From NCBI GenBank assembly GCA_022592445.1, contig JABYQR010000132.1:1-64000 (forward strand): a DNA stretch of 64,000 nucleotides, in the 5' to 3' direction. Of this stretch, positions 30,984 through 43,383 are shown piece after piece. The notes under the pieces are model-generated. The model made no database searches, was not told the origin of the DNA, and worked only from the letters and a program-made list of their open reading frames with translations. Position 1 is the first letter of the stretch; each line of letters starts with the position of its first letter. The stretch comes from Cytidiella melzeri (taxonomy: Eukaryota > Basidiomycota > Agaricomycetes > Polyporales > Irpicaceae). The position numbers and the translations under genes were made by a program.

Positions 30984-31629
30984 TTAAGTAGTGGTAGAGG
31001 TAGAAGGGTTCGTCACCGGGTGTGCTGTGTGCAGCGTCCCGTCTTCCCATCGCTTCAGAATGTTGTGCTTGAAAGCACCGATATCTTCTCCTTCAAATAT
31101 TCGCAATCTTTCTAGTCGTCGGTCCCGCAACTTGTTTTTCGGCAACATGCCAGATACGGCTTTTCGAATAATCTTGGAACGATGAGCACGACCTCCCGAC
31201 AGCAAGCGGACATACAAAATACCTCATCCGGTTTTCTTTGCATCATCTCCTGATACCGAACCTCCTTCAATCCGCCGGGATACATGGTATGGTGGCGGTA
31301 AACCAGCTGCTCTGCCTTCCTGCCTGTTACCTTGATGTTCCGTGCATTCGACACTACGACGTAGTCCCCGCAGTCCACTGCAGGGAAATGGTCAGTAAGA
31401 TACGTAGACTGACAAAGACATGAACCGCGCACCACTAGGGTCAAATATTGGTTTGTGCTTGCCCATAAGCACCAGCGCAATTCGCTCTGCTAATTTTCCC
31501 AATATGCGGTCAGACGCGTCCACATGATGCCACACCCGGGCATACGCAAGAGCGGTCTGTAAGTGACATTAGCGTTCAGAAAGTATGGGGAGACCTGAGT
31601 GCACCAACATTGCCGATGGCCTGGGACAT
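30984..31629 (-). CDS. MRPL13: Mitochondrial ribosomal protein uL13m
   Basis: Exons 31629-31609, 31556-31433, 31377-31223 and 31172-30984 give 162 aa. It starts [19 protein letters not shown], as in fungal uL13m. The family blocks are [56 protein letters not shown] and [20 protein letters not shown]. The protein is part of the mitochondrial large ribosomal subunit (MRPL23 in yeast naming). The first intron uses a weak donor (GTTGGT) but is the only one that keeps the conserved frame. It is transcribed divergently from NUP188, with the two 5' ends almost touching. Confidence 0.9.
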
Positions 31630-31822
31630 GGTGGCAAGACGGGAGAGACGGGTCGTATTAGCGCCGAGACGCGACTTTCAATTGTCAGTGAGGCGCGTTT
31701 CTTTCAACCTCTCTGCCTCGCCACCGCTACCACCAAAACCATTACAAGGTTTGCCTTCTGAGGCGAGGTGTAAGCTCTACTCAGAGGCTCTATATGCGGC
31801 CTGACTCAGTGTTGTTTGACAG

Positions 31823-34800
31823 GAGACACGGTTGACGACCAGATCCTTGTGCAAGTGGCAGCATACCTGCATACGCGACTACTAGTATGGCTGGAGAGTC
31901 TTCGAAACGTTCAAATCTCGTTGATGTGTATGTACTAGGATCCATGCCCCGTCCTTCTCCTTACGCTTCTCTAGGACATATCAACACCTCCATAAACTGG
32001 TTACTGGCCAGCTTGAGGGCACATCGGTTGACCAAGTCGCGGAGATTATCCAGTACCGCGTTCACCAGCTTCGCCATGTTTCCAACCCGTTTGGCTCTCC
32101 CTCTGAAGCGTCTAGAAAGAAAGTTCAGTCTGGCTCAGTCACCCTTCGCGACAAGGTGACACTGACATTGACGCATTGGGTCCGTGAAGCTAGTCTTGCA
32201 GTCAGCAAGGAATTCGACATTGACGAAGTCGAGGCTGCCATTCTCGTGCGCTCATTCTTCTACAATGAGGGCGTAGCTCCTGGAAAAGGTGGTAGCCACG
32301 GAGGGCCCGTCGAAGAAACCATTGAAGCCATTACCTCGTTCTACTACTCCGAACGTATCAGCATTCTGCGCATCCTCCCCCCTCTATTTCGTGCACAGGC
32401 TGGCGGTGGCACCGTCATTACCGATATTGCCAGCGAAATAATCCCTGAAATCATCCCCGATGGCAAGCAGTTCACGGAGCAGGTCATCGCGGAGTACATA
32501 CGCAAAACCCAGGAGCCGATCCCTCGTCGTTTCGCTTCGGATGTGAAGAAAGCGGCCATGTGGGCTAAACAGAATGTCAAAGAACAGCTAGCTCTTTTGG
32601 AGATCCTCTTTTGGTGCCTGTGGGACTATACCCCCTGCGATGGTTCCGTGGTCATCAAAGTCTACGAAACGGCGTTTGACACGAATTTGGGATCAGTCCA
32701 AACCAACTCAACCTTGCTTTTGGATGAAGAGTGCTCTCAGGTACTACAGGATATGGCGGCGCTATGGATACTGGTCACTATCGAGGTTCTTGAACTTGAG
32801 AGAGTGGCGGACCCTCGTGAACTCAGGATTTCAGGCGAGCCGCCTGTAAGGGAGATTTACTGGTTATCACCCCCCTCTTTGCAAAGAATACACGAACTCG
32901 TGACTTCCCACACTGACAGCCAATTCGCATGCACATATTCTGCATGGGCTTTCTTCCTCTCACGGTTTTCCACGTTATGCAGCAGTTTGAAGGAGCTGCC
33001 GCAAGAGTACATGCCATTTTTTGAGATGATCCTGCCTATAATCGACCGGTCATACTCCAAAATGCGGGAGCCTACCCATGTTCTCATGGCGAACGCGGCC
33101 ATGCAACCGGAAGCTGGGCTGCTGCGCCTTCTTTTGACGCTTCTGACAGCGTCGCCTCTGCTGGTGACTTCGATTGCGTGGAAGACGGGGTCTTCGGTGA
33201 CCGATCCTAATGCTCTAGCTTACCGCTCTGTGCTCAAAGGTAGATGTTCCATTCTTCAAGTCGAACTCCGTCTCACATCTCTGGACGTCGTAGGTTTCAT
33301 TGTCGCATTAGTGGAACTCGTCCCCGTCGAACTCATTCCAGAATTTGACGTCTTCGTTGAGGTGTGGATAGCCCTTTTCGGCCGCAGCGAAAGCAAGTCT
33401 ATATCTGCTATTTCCCGCCAGTTTTGGCAAGACGACTGGCATCACGGAACGGCTCGCAGAGCAGTATTTGACGTGGCACGCACTCGGTTCCCAGTACAAT
33501 GCAAGCCATTGATTCGCCTCCTGCGTGCAATGACGGCTTCGGGATTCCTAGACACCGATCCACTGTACTCCGCAAGCCAGGGCGTGACGAGTCCTGCAGA
33601 ACTCGAACTAAAGGACATATGTGGACAATATGTTTTTCAGTATTTCGACCGCTTATCGACCTTCACGCAAATCATACCCATATCAGCTTGCAGCGGCCCT
33701 CATACCCAGTATGAGAAGCTCCCAGAGCGAATGATATCCTCCTCAGCATCCACTGGCCTCACATATACGAACCTACGTCCGCTCAAACTGCCCGGTGGAT
33801 CCACATTACCAGCGAAATCAATCGGAAGACTCTTGAATGGCGACGGAGGAGACGTTGTAGTGGTCGCGTGGCAACACGAGCACTCAGGGTGGAAGGTCAT
33901 CTTGGAGATCTTGACAGACTATGTCAATCGGCGTCGGATGATCAGCAGCGGTGGTTACGATGATAACATCACCTTTGGACGACGCACCGACCCCCAGCCC
34001 CAGGTTCTGAGGTTAGAGGACATTGGCATCGAGATGGATATGGCGGGAGACGATCTACTGGCAACGGACATACTGGACCTCCTTCGCAGTGTTGTGCAAG
34101 ATAGCCCCGAGCTAGCAGTACAACTCCTACAGACCTTGGAGACGGGTGATACTGTCAATGCCCACTCCATGTTAGAGACTGAAGCTCCCGATCTAGTCCA
34201 GCTGACAACACTCATACTGGAGGATGCGCTATCACATCATACCACGCAACACCGAAGCCCGCCATGCATCCAACTCGTCACGTCAGCAATGAGCGTGCTT
34301 TCCGCTCTTCTAGCTCTCCCCCTGTATTCCAGCAGAGTCTGGCTCTACATCCGGTCTACTGCAGCGCTGTTTGGTTCCGAACGCACAGTGGGATTCACGT
34401 CCGCTGTGCTAGCTGCAGAACGACTGACTGGTCAATACACAATGACGTTAGCGCTATTGAACCTGGTCCATCAGCTATTCAATGAGGCGTCGTCAACTGT
34501 ACTTTGTGTCCTGCAAGATACACCGAACCTTCAAAAGGTGAAGGAGGAAGTCCTGATGCGTGCAACTCGTTTCATTCACTCCGAAATATGGATAGAGCAC
34601 GCTGCCTGGAAATACACCCAACTAGGCGACCGCTTCGAAATTGGCAGACGAGTGTCGACGTTTTACGCGAACATCTTGCACCATGCTCCTCCGCTCTACA
34701 AGGACGCCCCCTTTGCCACACTCAGTCAAGCCGTGATGGAAGCCCTCATCTCACATGCCACTACATCAGCTATAAACCCATTAATCCAGCCTTTGACGGC

Positions 34801-37800
34801 AGCCGCCCCTGTGCTTGCCAACTTGGAATCTACTCGACGGTTGGGTGACGCACGACGTCTCATCTACATGCTCCAGTCGCATCTTACTCTCATCCGAATG
34901 CTGTTAATTTCTAAACAAAAAGCAAATTCGACGAAGTTGTGTCTATTGGAGCAATCGCTGTGTACACGCGTCTCAGGTGGTTTCTCCCAGTCCACAGCAG
35001 CAAAAGCTGATCCCATTGATGCCCTTGCGTCCATGGCGCAAGAACACCGAATGGGACGCATTCTCCCGTCAACAGCAATGGAAGTTTTGTTCTCCCTATG
35101 CATCTCACTGTCCTCTGCGCAAGAATCCTCCCCTACCATCATCGGCCACCTCTCCGACCCTGAGGCGACAGTGACGTCCATGGTTCGACTCATCATGCAT
35201 CCTTATGAGGAGCCGTCGCTACGAAAGGCTGTATGGAGCTTCATCATCCTAGCTATTGACAGGGAACCAGCATTGGCAGGCCTCTTTGTCAGTGGCCGGT
35301 TCCGTACTCCTGGCGTAAAAGGGAAGGAGACGGCCACTGATGATTCAACTAGCTCCCGAACCTTTAGCGCTCTTACTATTGCAGTCGGCATGCTCGAGCA
35401 ATGGAAAGATCTATGGGAGATCAATCCTCAAGGTCTCTCTTCAGTGCTCAGTTTCCTTCACACAGTATGGGAGCATGGACACGAGCACAAGCCCACATTG
35501 GCATCAGTATGCCAGGATGCAGCTTTCTTTGATCATCTGGTTGCCATTGTCAAGGAAGAACTGGGCCCTGTTCCTGACTACAAAACGGAGGTTTTCGAGA
35601 ATGTGGACGGCGTCCAGCGGTCGAGTCATCATCTGGCGGTCTGCTCGTACGCATATCGTATGATGGTAAAGGCCTATGCTGTGGGCATCCTTGCGCTAGA
35701 TATTCAGATGTCTTTGCCGCAACGAAGGCTCGAGGTTCCGGCTAAGCCAGCTGCTTACAGGGCCATACAACCGATCCTCCACAATGAAGAGCATATAGTG
35801 GATTTGATCGCCGAAGCTGGAGCTTCCACATTCGATCCTACTCTATACGACGACTTGCATGACCGTGCTCAAGTGACTACGCCGACGCTGGTGTTGGATC
35901 ATCTACGGATACAGAAATCTTTGCCGGAGCGCGAGTTTGGGGATGACTTCGCCTTCTCTACGTCTTTGCTTCAGCACAAATTGCAGCCCTACGCAGGTCT
36001 TCTTGTCGAAGAGACTCTTGATATCCAGAAATCCCTCATGTCCATCAATTTGAACATGTCCCTTGCTCAGGCGCAAACCACTTTGACGGAATCTTGGCAG
36101 TTTTTGCTGCTTCAGGCCGTGCCGTTCTCGAGAGGCGATACCGCTGTTAGGCCGACTGTTCTCTCACTGGCGGCGGATCTTGCAACAGATATCGGTAATG
36201 AGAAAAGGTCTGGCGACATGATGGCTGACGTCCACAACGCGCGGTTGAAACTCCTTCTATCTCTACTGGAGCTTGCATGGTTCTCAACCTCAGACACCCT
36301 CATAGAAGTGCAGCATTTCGCGTCGTTAGCCAACAGCCTGCGCAATATCGTTCTCAACGAGGCTCAACCGCCTAGCAGATCGTTCCTGGGTGAACTCACT
36401 GTACCCTTCCATCGTCCTCTGCTTCAAGCCGCATATTTCTGCGCCCGCCACAGCAGGACTCTTTTACGACGGCCAAAGCTTCTCGTTGCAGATCAGCGGC
36501 TTTCTATTACTTCCATGTTGAAGGCCGTCCTGGAGCTAGTAGTCGATGCGTTGCGTGGAATCTTCGACTCTGCTCGACAAAGACTGGACGCGCTAGTTGA
36601 TCAGGACATGGAACTACTGGTTGCCGTCTTCGAGCAATGCACTCGTCCTGACCTGAACCCCTCGACGGCATTCTGGCTCAGCAAGTGCCAACAGAGCGAC
36701 GTTATCCGTGCAAGCTTACAATTATTCAGCCAAATGGATATTGTGGGCTACTCCGATATTGCATTCCTGAGGTCAAGAAAGCAACCAATGTACACATCGC
36801 ATGTTCTATCCTTTCATCGTGCGCTAGCCAGCATACCGTCGGCAGCAGAGAGGCTAGCGAGTGAAAGCATCCTATCGGCATATAGCGAGAACGCTTTGAC
36901 CGCGGCGATCAGGACAGGCTCAGTGGATATCGTTCTACCGGACCTACCGGGCGAGAGAAGTCCGGCGCATTCGACATATTGCTCTATGCTATCTGTCCTT
37001 ACAGGAGTTGCAACTGCTTTAGGACATCACGGGCAATACTTCATTGTAGACGCTTGCGCCCTCGTACAGCTGTATGGTGACCAAATACATCGCGCACTCT
37101 CGTGGACGATTGGCGACTCTTTCACGCTTCCACTATTAGAGGAGATGGAGCAAACTGTCAACCTATTCTACGCCATATCATGCAGCCCCAAAACAGACGA
37201 GGCTGTCAAGCGAACGATGCAGTTTTTCACCTCGAATGCGCTCCTCCTCCTCCAGCAGCTCAATTACGCCCTGACACATCAGAACCACTTGGCTAGTCTC
37301 TTCGAGCCTGTAACGGCGGATGAACGTGCGCGCTATGAGGCAGACGGACCACAAGCGTCTTCGGTTAGCTCCTCGTCGGATGTAGTCGACTTAGCACGAA
37401 GGCCGTTCCTCGCCAGACTGGTCCATCGGCTGTTCAAACTTTCCGGCTCCATTCTTCTCACACTACTCAATATCAGTCGAGCGGAAGCCGTCCTCTTGGG
37501 AGAGCCAGAAGATTGGCCGGTTGAGCAGGCTTTGATTGTCCCAGTAAGCAATATATCAAATTGCTACCCTTATGTCGCTGATTGTGTGTTCAGCATTCGA
37601 AAGTGGTATTAGGAGAGCCCATATCTATAGGCACACTCCTCGAACTGGGTAACCACACGCTCGACGTTTTGCGTCACCTTAGTGACCGCCCAGCCGCGCA
37701 AACGGTCGCTGTGGTCCGCTCAAGGGCCGCAGAAATACCTCCAGATGTTCGAGAAAGCGTCGCATCTACGCGTCGTAACCTTGAGGCTGTCGTGTTCTAC

Positions 37801-38115
37801 GCTGTCACCCAGCTAGCATTGTGGCTCGGCAAGCGTGAATCTGAGGGCTCGTTGCATGATATGGACGCTGAAGAGGGTACGTCAGAGCTTCAGATCTCAG
37901 AGAAGGAGCGGAGGGCAGTGCGGAGGCAGTCGGTGACAATGGCGGAGAGGCTTAGGCGTGGTATGACAGGGGAGATGGCCATGGATTTGCAGGGCTTGCT
38001 GACGAGGGCTCAGCCTGTGATTGCAAAGAGCGACAAGTTGCTCGAAAAGAAGGACACTGACCTGACTGCGATTTTGTTGAATTTTCTTAGTGAGCGGGTG
38101 TTGTTATCCTCATGA
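31823..38115 (+). CDS. NUP188: Large scaffold nucleoporin, NUP188 type
   Basis: Exons 31823-31925, 31975-37543 and 37594-38115 are certain and in phase, giving about 2,060 residues. A short 5' exon with the start codon lies upstream and is not resolved. The protein is almost all alpha-helical (alpha-solenoid). Around residues 580-650 there is an SH3-like insert with VVVAWQHEHSGWKVILEIL, typical of Nup188. EFGDDFAFSTSLLQ and SINLNMSLAQAQTTLTESWQ match the Nup188 region of the same kind. It belongs to the inner-ring Nup188/Nup192 family that supports the pore. Nup192 is the alternative, but the SH3-like insert argues for Nup188. The long single exon and 3' exon show no damage. Confidence 0.78.
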
Positions 38116-38424
38116 TGTACAGTTCTTGTTGACTTTGTTTCTGTATCATGCCATATATCTCAATGTACGATTTTCGCTTTGGCTTCGCACTTGACTCTCC
38201 GTAAACGCATGCAGGTTCTCGGGGTCCCACTGATTTAGTTGCCGTTTGCGGAACGGGACTCGCGCTGCACTCATCGTGAGCCAGGGGAATTCGCTTGTCC
38301 TGTGGACGTTTTTGTCCTTCTCACACCCAACCGGCCCTCAGGTCATCTCAAGGCTCCCCTGGCAGGTTGGCAGACCTCTTCACGCTCCTTGAATGTTTCC
38401 CATACTCTGCTCTACACCAACAAG
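38116..38424. other. Intergenic NUP188/BOI
   Basis: 309 bp holding the NUP188 3' end and the BOI leader. It is pyrimidine-rich just before the BOI start. No other feature. Confidence 0.4.
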
Positions 38425-41400
38425 ATGCCAGAATACGTCTACGCTTTGCATGATTTCACGCCGGAGAACCCAGACGAAGTGCGATTCAAGTCGGGAGACA
38501 AGATAGAGGTAATTGAGAAGGACGATGTGTATCAAGATGGCTGGTGGCAGGTGAGTCTACACAACCCCATGAAGGCGTAAGGCAACACCCTACGCTTCAC
38601 GTCCAGCCATGTATCAGTCTGTGGACGCGTGCAGAAGCCCGTCGCCTTATCAAAAACTATGCTCATTCATTTCTCTTCGTCAAGGGTCGCAATCCTGCTG
38701 GGCAAGTGGGCTTATTCCCACAGGCCTACACTACTTCTCGGCCACCGACCTCTGTCCCGACTGAGGATCTTAGAAGTATACCTTCTGTGGAACTTCGCGA
38801 CCCGAGTCCCCCACCTCTTCAACCCCTCGTGGAAGAGTACGAGCCTAGTCCGGATGAGCATCGGCGTACGCTCAGTCAAGGCGAGAAAGACATGCAGGAC
38901 ACTCTCACGGATGTTCAGCGCGCAATAGAACAACTTGGACAAACAGACGATAGTAGGCGTAGCTTCAGTTTTACGAGTTCTCATGGCGGAGACACCGACC
39001 GCTCAGAAACAGAGACAGAAGGGACCGGTCCCGACTCAGAGGATGAAGCGGTGACGGGCTGGCATAGGGATGCACGACAGAGACTTGCTATGCGAGCGCA
39101 GCAGCACAACGAAGAGAGGCAAAAGCGCGAATCAGGAGGATCGGCACCGATGACTCCCTTGCGGATTTCAGCGCCTCCTATTGACGTAGAACTGAGCGAC
39201 TCCAGCGAGGATGAAGACGAGGAATTGGAAGAAGTTCCGAAACGTCTTTCCAATAGGCGCAGTGCTGGACGTACACCTGACCCACGCATCCCCCATATAC
39301 CTGAGCATGACGAAGAAATATCAGGGTCAAATTCCGAAGCCACGCCTCATATACACAACTCAGAAATCCCATCGCTCACCTCCGCTGCCGCAATGGTGCA
39401 ACCTTTACCTTCGTCTTTGGCGGAGAGCGAAGGTGGCCATATTGAACCATCGGAAGACTTTATCGTGCCATCTCCAAGTCGGCCAAACGAAACTTTTGAA
39501 GATGAGTTACCCACCGCGACAGCCGATCGTCTCACGTTTCATGAGGTACCCGACGCGGCTGAGATACCGCTACCTCTCTCCCCGCCACCCATCGCAAGCC
39601 CAAGCGCTCCAATCAACGATGCTCGAAACCCTTCACCCAGTCCTGTGCCACCTACTCTCGCTGTTGTCTCATCACAATCAAATGCTCCCGTAACTACAGA
39701 TAAATACCGTATACCTGGCGCTCTCGCTCCCATGACGCCTATCTCGCCTGAGACTGACAATGCCTCTACCCCCATTCCTCCGCCTGCAGCACCATCTTCT
39801 ATGCAAGCGACCCCCGTGCCAACAACACGAGCAGCGCCTGCAGCGATTTCCGTCCTCTCTATCCCATTTCTGGCACGCTCAACATCTCCTGGTCGAAACT
39901 CTCTGGCTACGTCTCAGCTTAATCCTTCGCCGTCAATCTCATCCACGGGATCGATAGGGCTGAGCAGTACTGCGGGAATTCAGCAAACTTTGACTCCCGC
40001 GACTACCGCTAACTTGCCGACTCCTCAGCGAGATAGCAGTCCGAATGGTAGTCAACGTAGTAACTTAAGGTCGAAGCCACATCCTTCCGATTGGACGGTA
40101 GAGGAAGTCGTCGATTGGTTGAGATCGAAGGGCTTTGACCAGAGTGTTTGCGACATCTTCACAGGTAACTCACATATATCTTGCCCCTCGCACCAACCAA
40201 TTGACTTTGGAGCATAGAACAGGAGATTACGGGCGACGTACTATTAGAAATTGACCACAACATTTTGAAGACGGAGTTCGATATCAAAGCCTTTGGCAAG
40301 CGGGTTCGAATAATTAACGCTATTGCGGAACTCCGCCGGCCGCCTTCTTTCACTGAGTCGGAACATCCGATGCAGAATCTTTCTGCTTCAACGACACAGT
40401 CGTTCAACTATGGACATTCACATACCTCCTCCATGCAAAGCTCTGCCGTCAGCTCTGTTCCGCAGTCATACGCTAATAGCCCAATGGCTTACAACGGGTC
40501 TAACTTCAGTCCTGCACCCTCATCGCGAGGTTTCCCTTCGGCAGGAGTTGGCTCCTTTGCTAGCCCAGAAAGCCCTATGTACATGCCTGTGCCGGAAATG
40601 CCAGTAGCCCCTACGGGAGTGCTAGCGAGTGGGTGGGCAACCGCTGAACAACCTTCCGTCATTTTCCCTTCTGCAGTCACTAGCCAAACCAGTTTCTCCA
40701 CCGCTCGAGAGCAGCCAAGCGACAGCGCCCCTGAAACGTTCTCGATGCCCCCGTCTCAATCAGGAATGGGTCTGGGGCTAGGATTTCCATCCACTGCGCC
40801 AACACCTCATGCTGAATCAGCTAGCCCAGCGAGCAAGACGGTATGTGATATGTTTCTTCTTACTGTTGTAGAAGCTCATTGGCCCTGAAACATAGAAGAC
40901 AAGACCTTCTAACCTTGTTCTTTCCCCGAGCGATGCCAACCTGAAGGTGACTGCCGCCGGCGATGATTCCCCACATGCTGTTGACGACCGCACTGCTTTA
41001 AGCGACGTGAGTACAGAGCCTTGATGTTAAAATTAACAAATGTAACGTGCGATATATTAGAGCGAGGCGACCCATTTGGAGGGCAAAGTGTCAAGACGCC
41101 GCTTCTTTGGGCGATCGGCAGAGTCTACTTCGCTGAAGGAGAAACCAAGTTCTATCAGGGACACGACCAGTCGACATTCAAAGGAGGCTTCTCCTGCAAC
41201 TCCTGCATCCGTTCAGGGCGAGCTGGCTGGAGACTCGCCTGTCCGACGACATAGCAAGAAGAAGAGTACTGATGATCGTAAAGGTTCCGATCGTCTGAGC
41301 CTATTTGGTGGGATGAGTATGCCAACGTTGGGTGTCCATGTCGGTTCAAGAAGTCGGAAACCGGTTCCAAGCATCGCCCCGTATGTTTTCGCTCAAAACG

Positions 41401-43055
41401 TTGATATGCCGTACGTATCACTTACACTCAATAATCAGCTCTATCGAGGAAGAGCACGATCGTAGCACTCTGAGCTCGTTCAGAAGGATGGGACACGGAA
41501 AGAGATCTATCAGTAGACCTTCCACTGCCAATGCACCAGACTTGCATGAGAAGGATCGCGTTGAGACCACTCTGATGGCACTTAACCCTTCGCAAAACCA
41601 AGCACCCATCGCTGACGAGAAGGAGAAGGACAAGGACAAGGATAAGGATAAGCTCAAGAAATCCAAAGATCCTGCTCTATTGCGTAAGAGGACGAGTTCC
41701 GGCACTGACGTGACCAATCGTTCTCCTGCCCTTCCCGCTGCCAGCGTTGGTTTGGCCCTGAAACCTGGAAAGAGTATCTTGGCACAGATTGGAACGCCGG
41801 ACCATAACGGTTGGATGCGGAGGAAGAGCGAGAATTACAATTCCTGGAAGATGCGTTACTTTGTGCTCAAGGGACCACACCTCTACTGCCTCAAGAGTAA
41901 TGACAGAACGGTATGCCTCCTGTAACATCAGATTTTGCTTTGAAGATTGATCCCCCTCTGCCTGTAGGAGACCAAGATCAAAGGATACATCAATATCACC
42001 GGTTACAAGGTCGTCGCAGATGAGAAAATAGACCCTGGACGCTATGGATTCAAGATGATACATGATTCCGACAAGACACACTTCTTTAGCCACGATGAGC
42101 AGCTCGTTATCCGCGAGTGGATGAAGGCTTTGATCAAGTCCACCATCTCTCGAGACTTCCATAGTGCGTATAATTGTTGCATGATGTTATTGTCGTGCTC
42201 ACTCGTTTGTAGACCCTGTGGTTTCATCAAGTAACATTCCTACGATCCCTTTGACTGTGGCCCAGGCTATGACTCCATCACCACGTCCTCCTTCGCCAAC
42301 CGCTCGAGCGGCGACGCAGCGCGCTCATAGGCGCGACAATCCCAATCAACTGTCCAGTCGCGATGCAGAAGTCCTAATGTCACTAACAACTAAGGGTAAA
42401 CCCACAAACGGAAGTCAAAACGGAGATCGACCTAAACTCGACACTGTTTTCACGGAGGACGGTATCAAGACACCACAGCCATCCTCACCGACTTCTCCGA
42501 AGAAAAGCTCAAGTAAGGTTCCTCCTCCTCGGCCTTCCCGAGAAATACGCCGTACATTGAGCAATAACGCTCGGTCATCTGTAAGCGCAGCATCATTGTT
42601 GCAATCCATGCCATTCTGACCTCCTCATGCAGACTGACACCACATTGGACAACAATTTACTCGAATGGGCGAACTCACATCTACCAGCATCGTTCCAGAT
42701 CACCGACCCGTCTGGATCGCTATGCAGCGGTTTGGCTTTGCTGCGGTTAGCTGAAGATATTAAGGGGTCGCCGTCGTCACCGCCCGTGCCAGATTCGGCC
42801 TTCCCTACTTCGCCAGCTGACGAACGCTTGGATGGCTTGTTCAGGTTGTTTGATTTTCTACTCGACAACGACGTGAAGATGGGTACTGTGAGCATCAACG
42901 ATATCAGGCAAGGCAAACGAGAGAAGATCATCCAGCTCTTGCAAGCGATGCGGGCTTGGGAAGACAAGAGGAAGGCGATTGCGTTGTCTCTAACCCTACA
43001 CCCTTCTCCGGCTTCTGGCAATTTCATGGCGGGTCCCGTTCCGTACTTTAACTAG
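38425..43055 (+). CDS. BOI1/2-type polarity scaffold: SH3-SAM-PH plus CH-like
   Basis: Nine exons (38425-38550, 38685-40164, 40218-40840, 40896-41006, 41061-41380, 41439-41910, 41968-42163, 42213-42580, 42633-43055) join in phase to 1372 aa. The SH3 domain is residues 1-60 (YVYALHDFTPENPDEVRF, GWWQ, AGQVGLFP). Long S/P-rich disorder follows. SAM is at about 515-575 (DWTVEEVVDWLRSKGFDQSV, GDVLLEIDHN). PH is at about 1010-1115 (GWMRRKSENYNSWKMRYFVL, KGYINITGYKVV). The last 140 residues (LLEWANSHLPASFQITDPSG, SGLALLRLAEDI, GLFRLFDFLLDNDVKMGTVS) look like a calponin-homology-type fold. Yeast Boi1/2 and fission yeast Pob1 tether exocyst and formin/Cdc42 at growth sites. The C-terminal domain is not in those proteins. 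Confidence 0.88.
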
Positions 43056-43383
43056 TCTTGTTTCGAGGATCATCATTATTGGACGTTCTCGTCAGCTAGT
43101 ACTAAATATCTATCGGACTCGGAGGCTCTTGTATGCTTTTTCTTGTCTGTTCGCTGTCGATATGTCATTATACCTTAATATGTACGATTGTGCTCATTTG
43201 TGGCAGCTCACTCGACAATACTTCCATGTGTACTACAACACCTGCCTTGCGCGGACGGCTGGTAATCGATCTCAAATTTTTACTTTTGAGTATGATCGCG
43301 CCTGTTGAGCAGCTTACTCATCCCTTTAATCCTCGACACTACTGACTGCCACCTTTCCTACAGCGTCTTGACCTCAGTTCACA
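43056..43383. other. Intergenic BOI/TTC27
   Basis: 328 bp, T-rich, with the BOI terminator region and TTC27 promoter. Confidence 0.4.

Noticed and set aside
31823..38115. NUP192/NUP205 as identity of the large nucleoporin
   Set aside because: Same superfamily, but the SH3-like WQHEHSGW block and the GDDF...NLNMSLAQAQ region fit NUP188 better. Not fully excluded.
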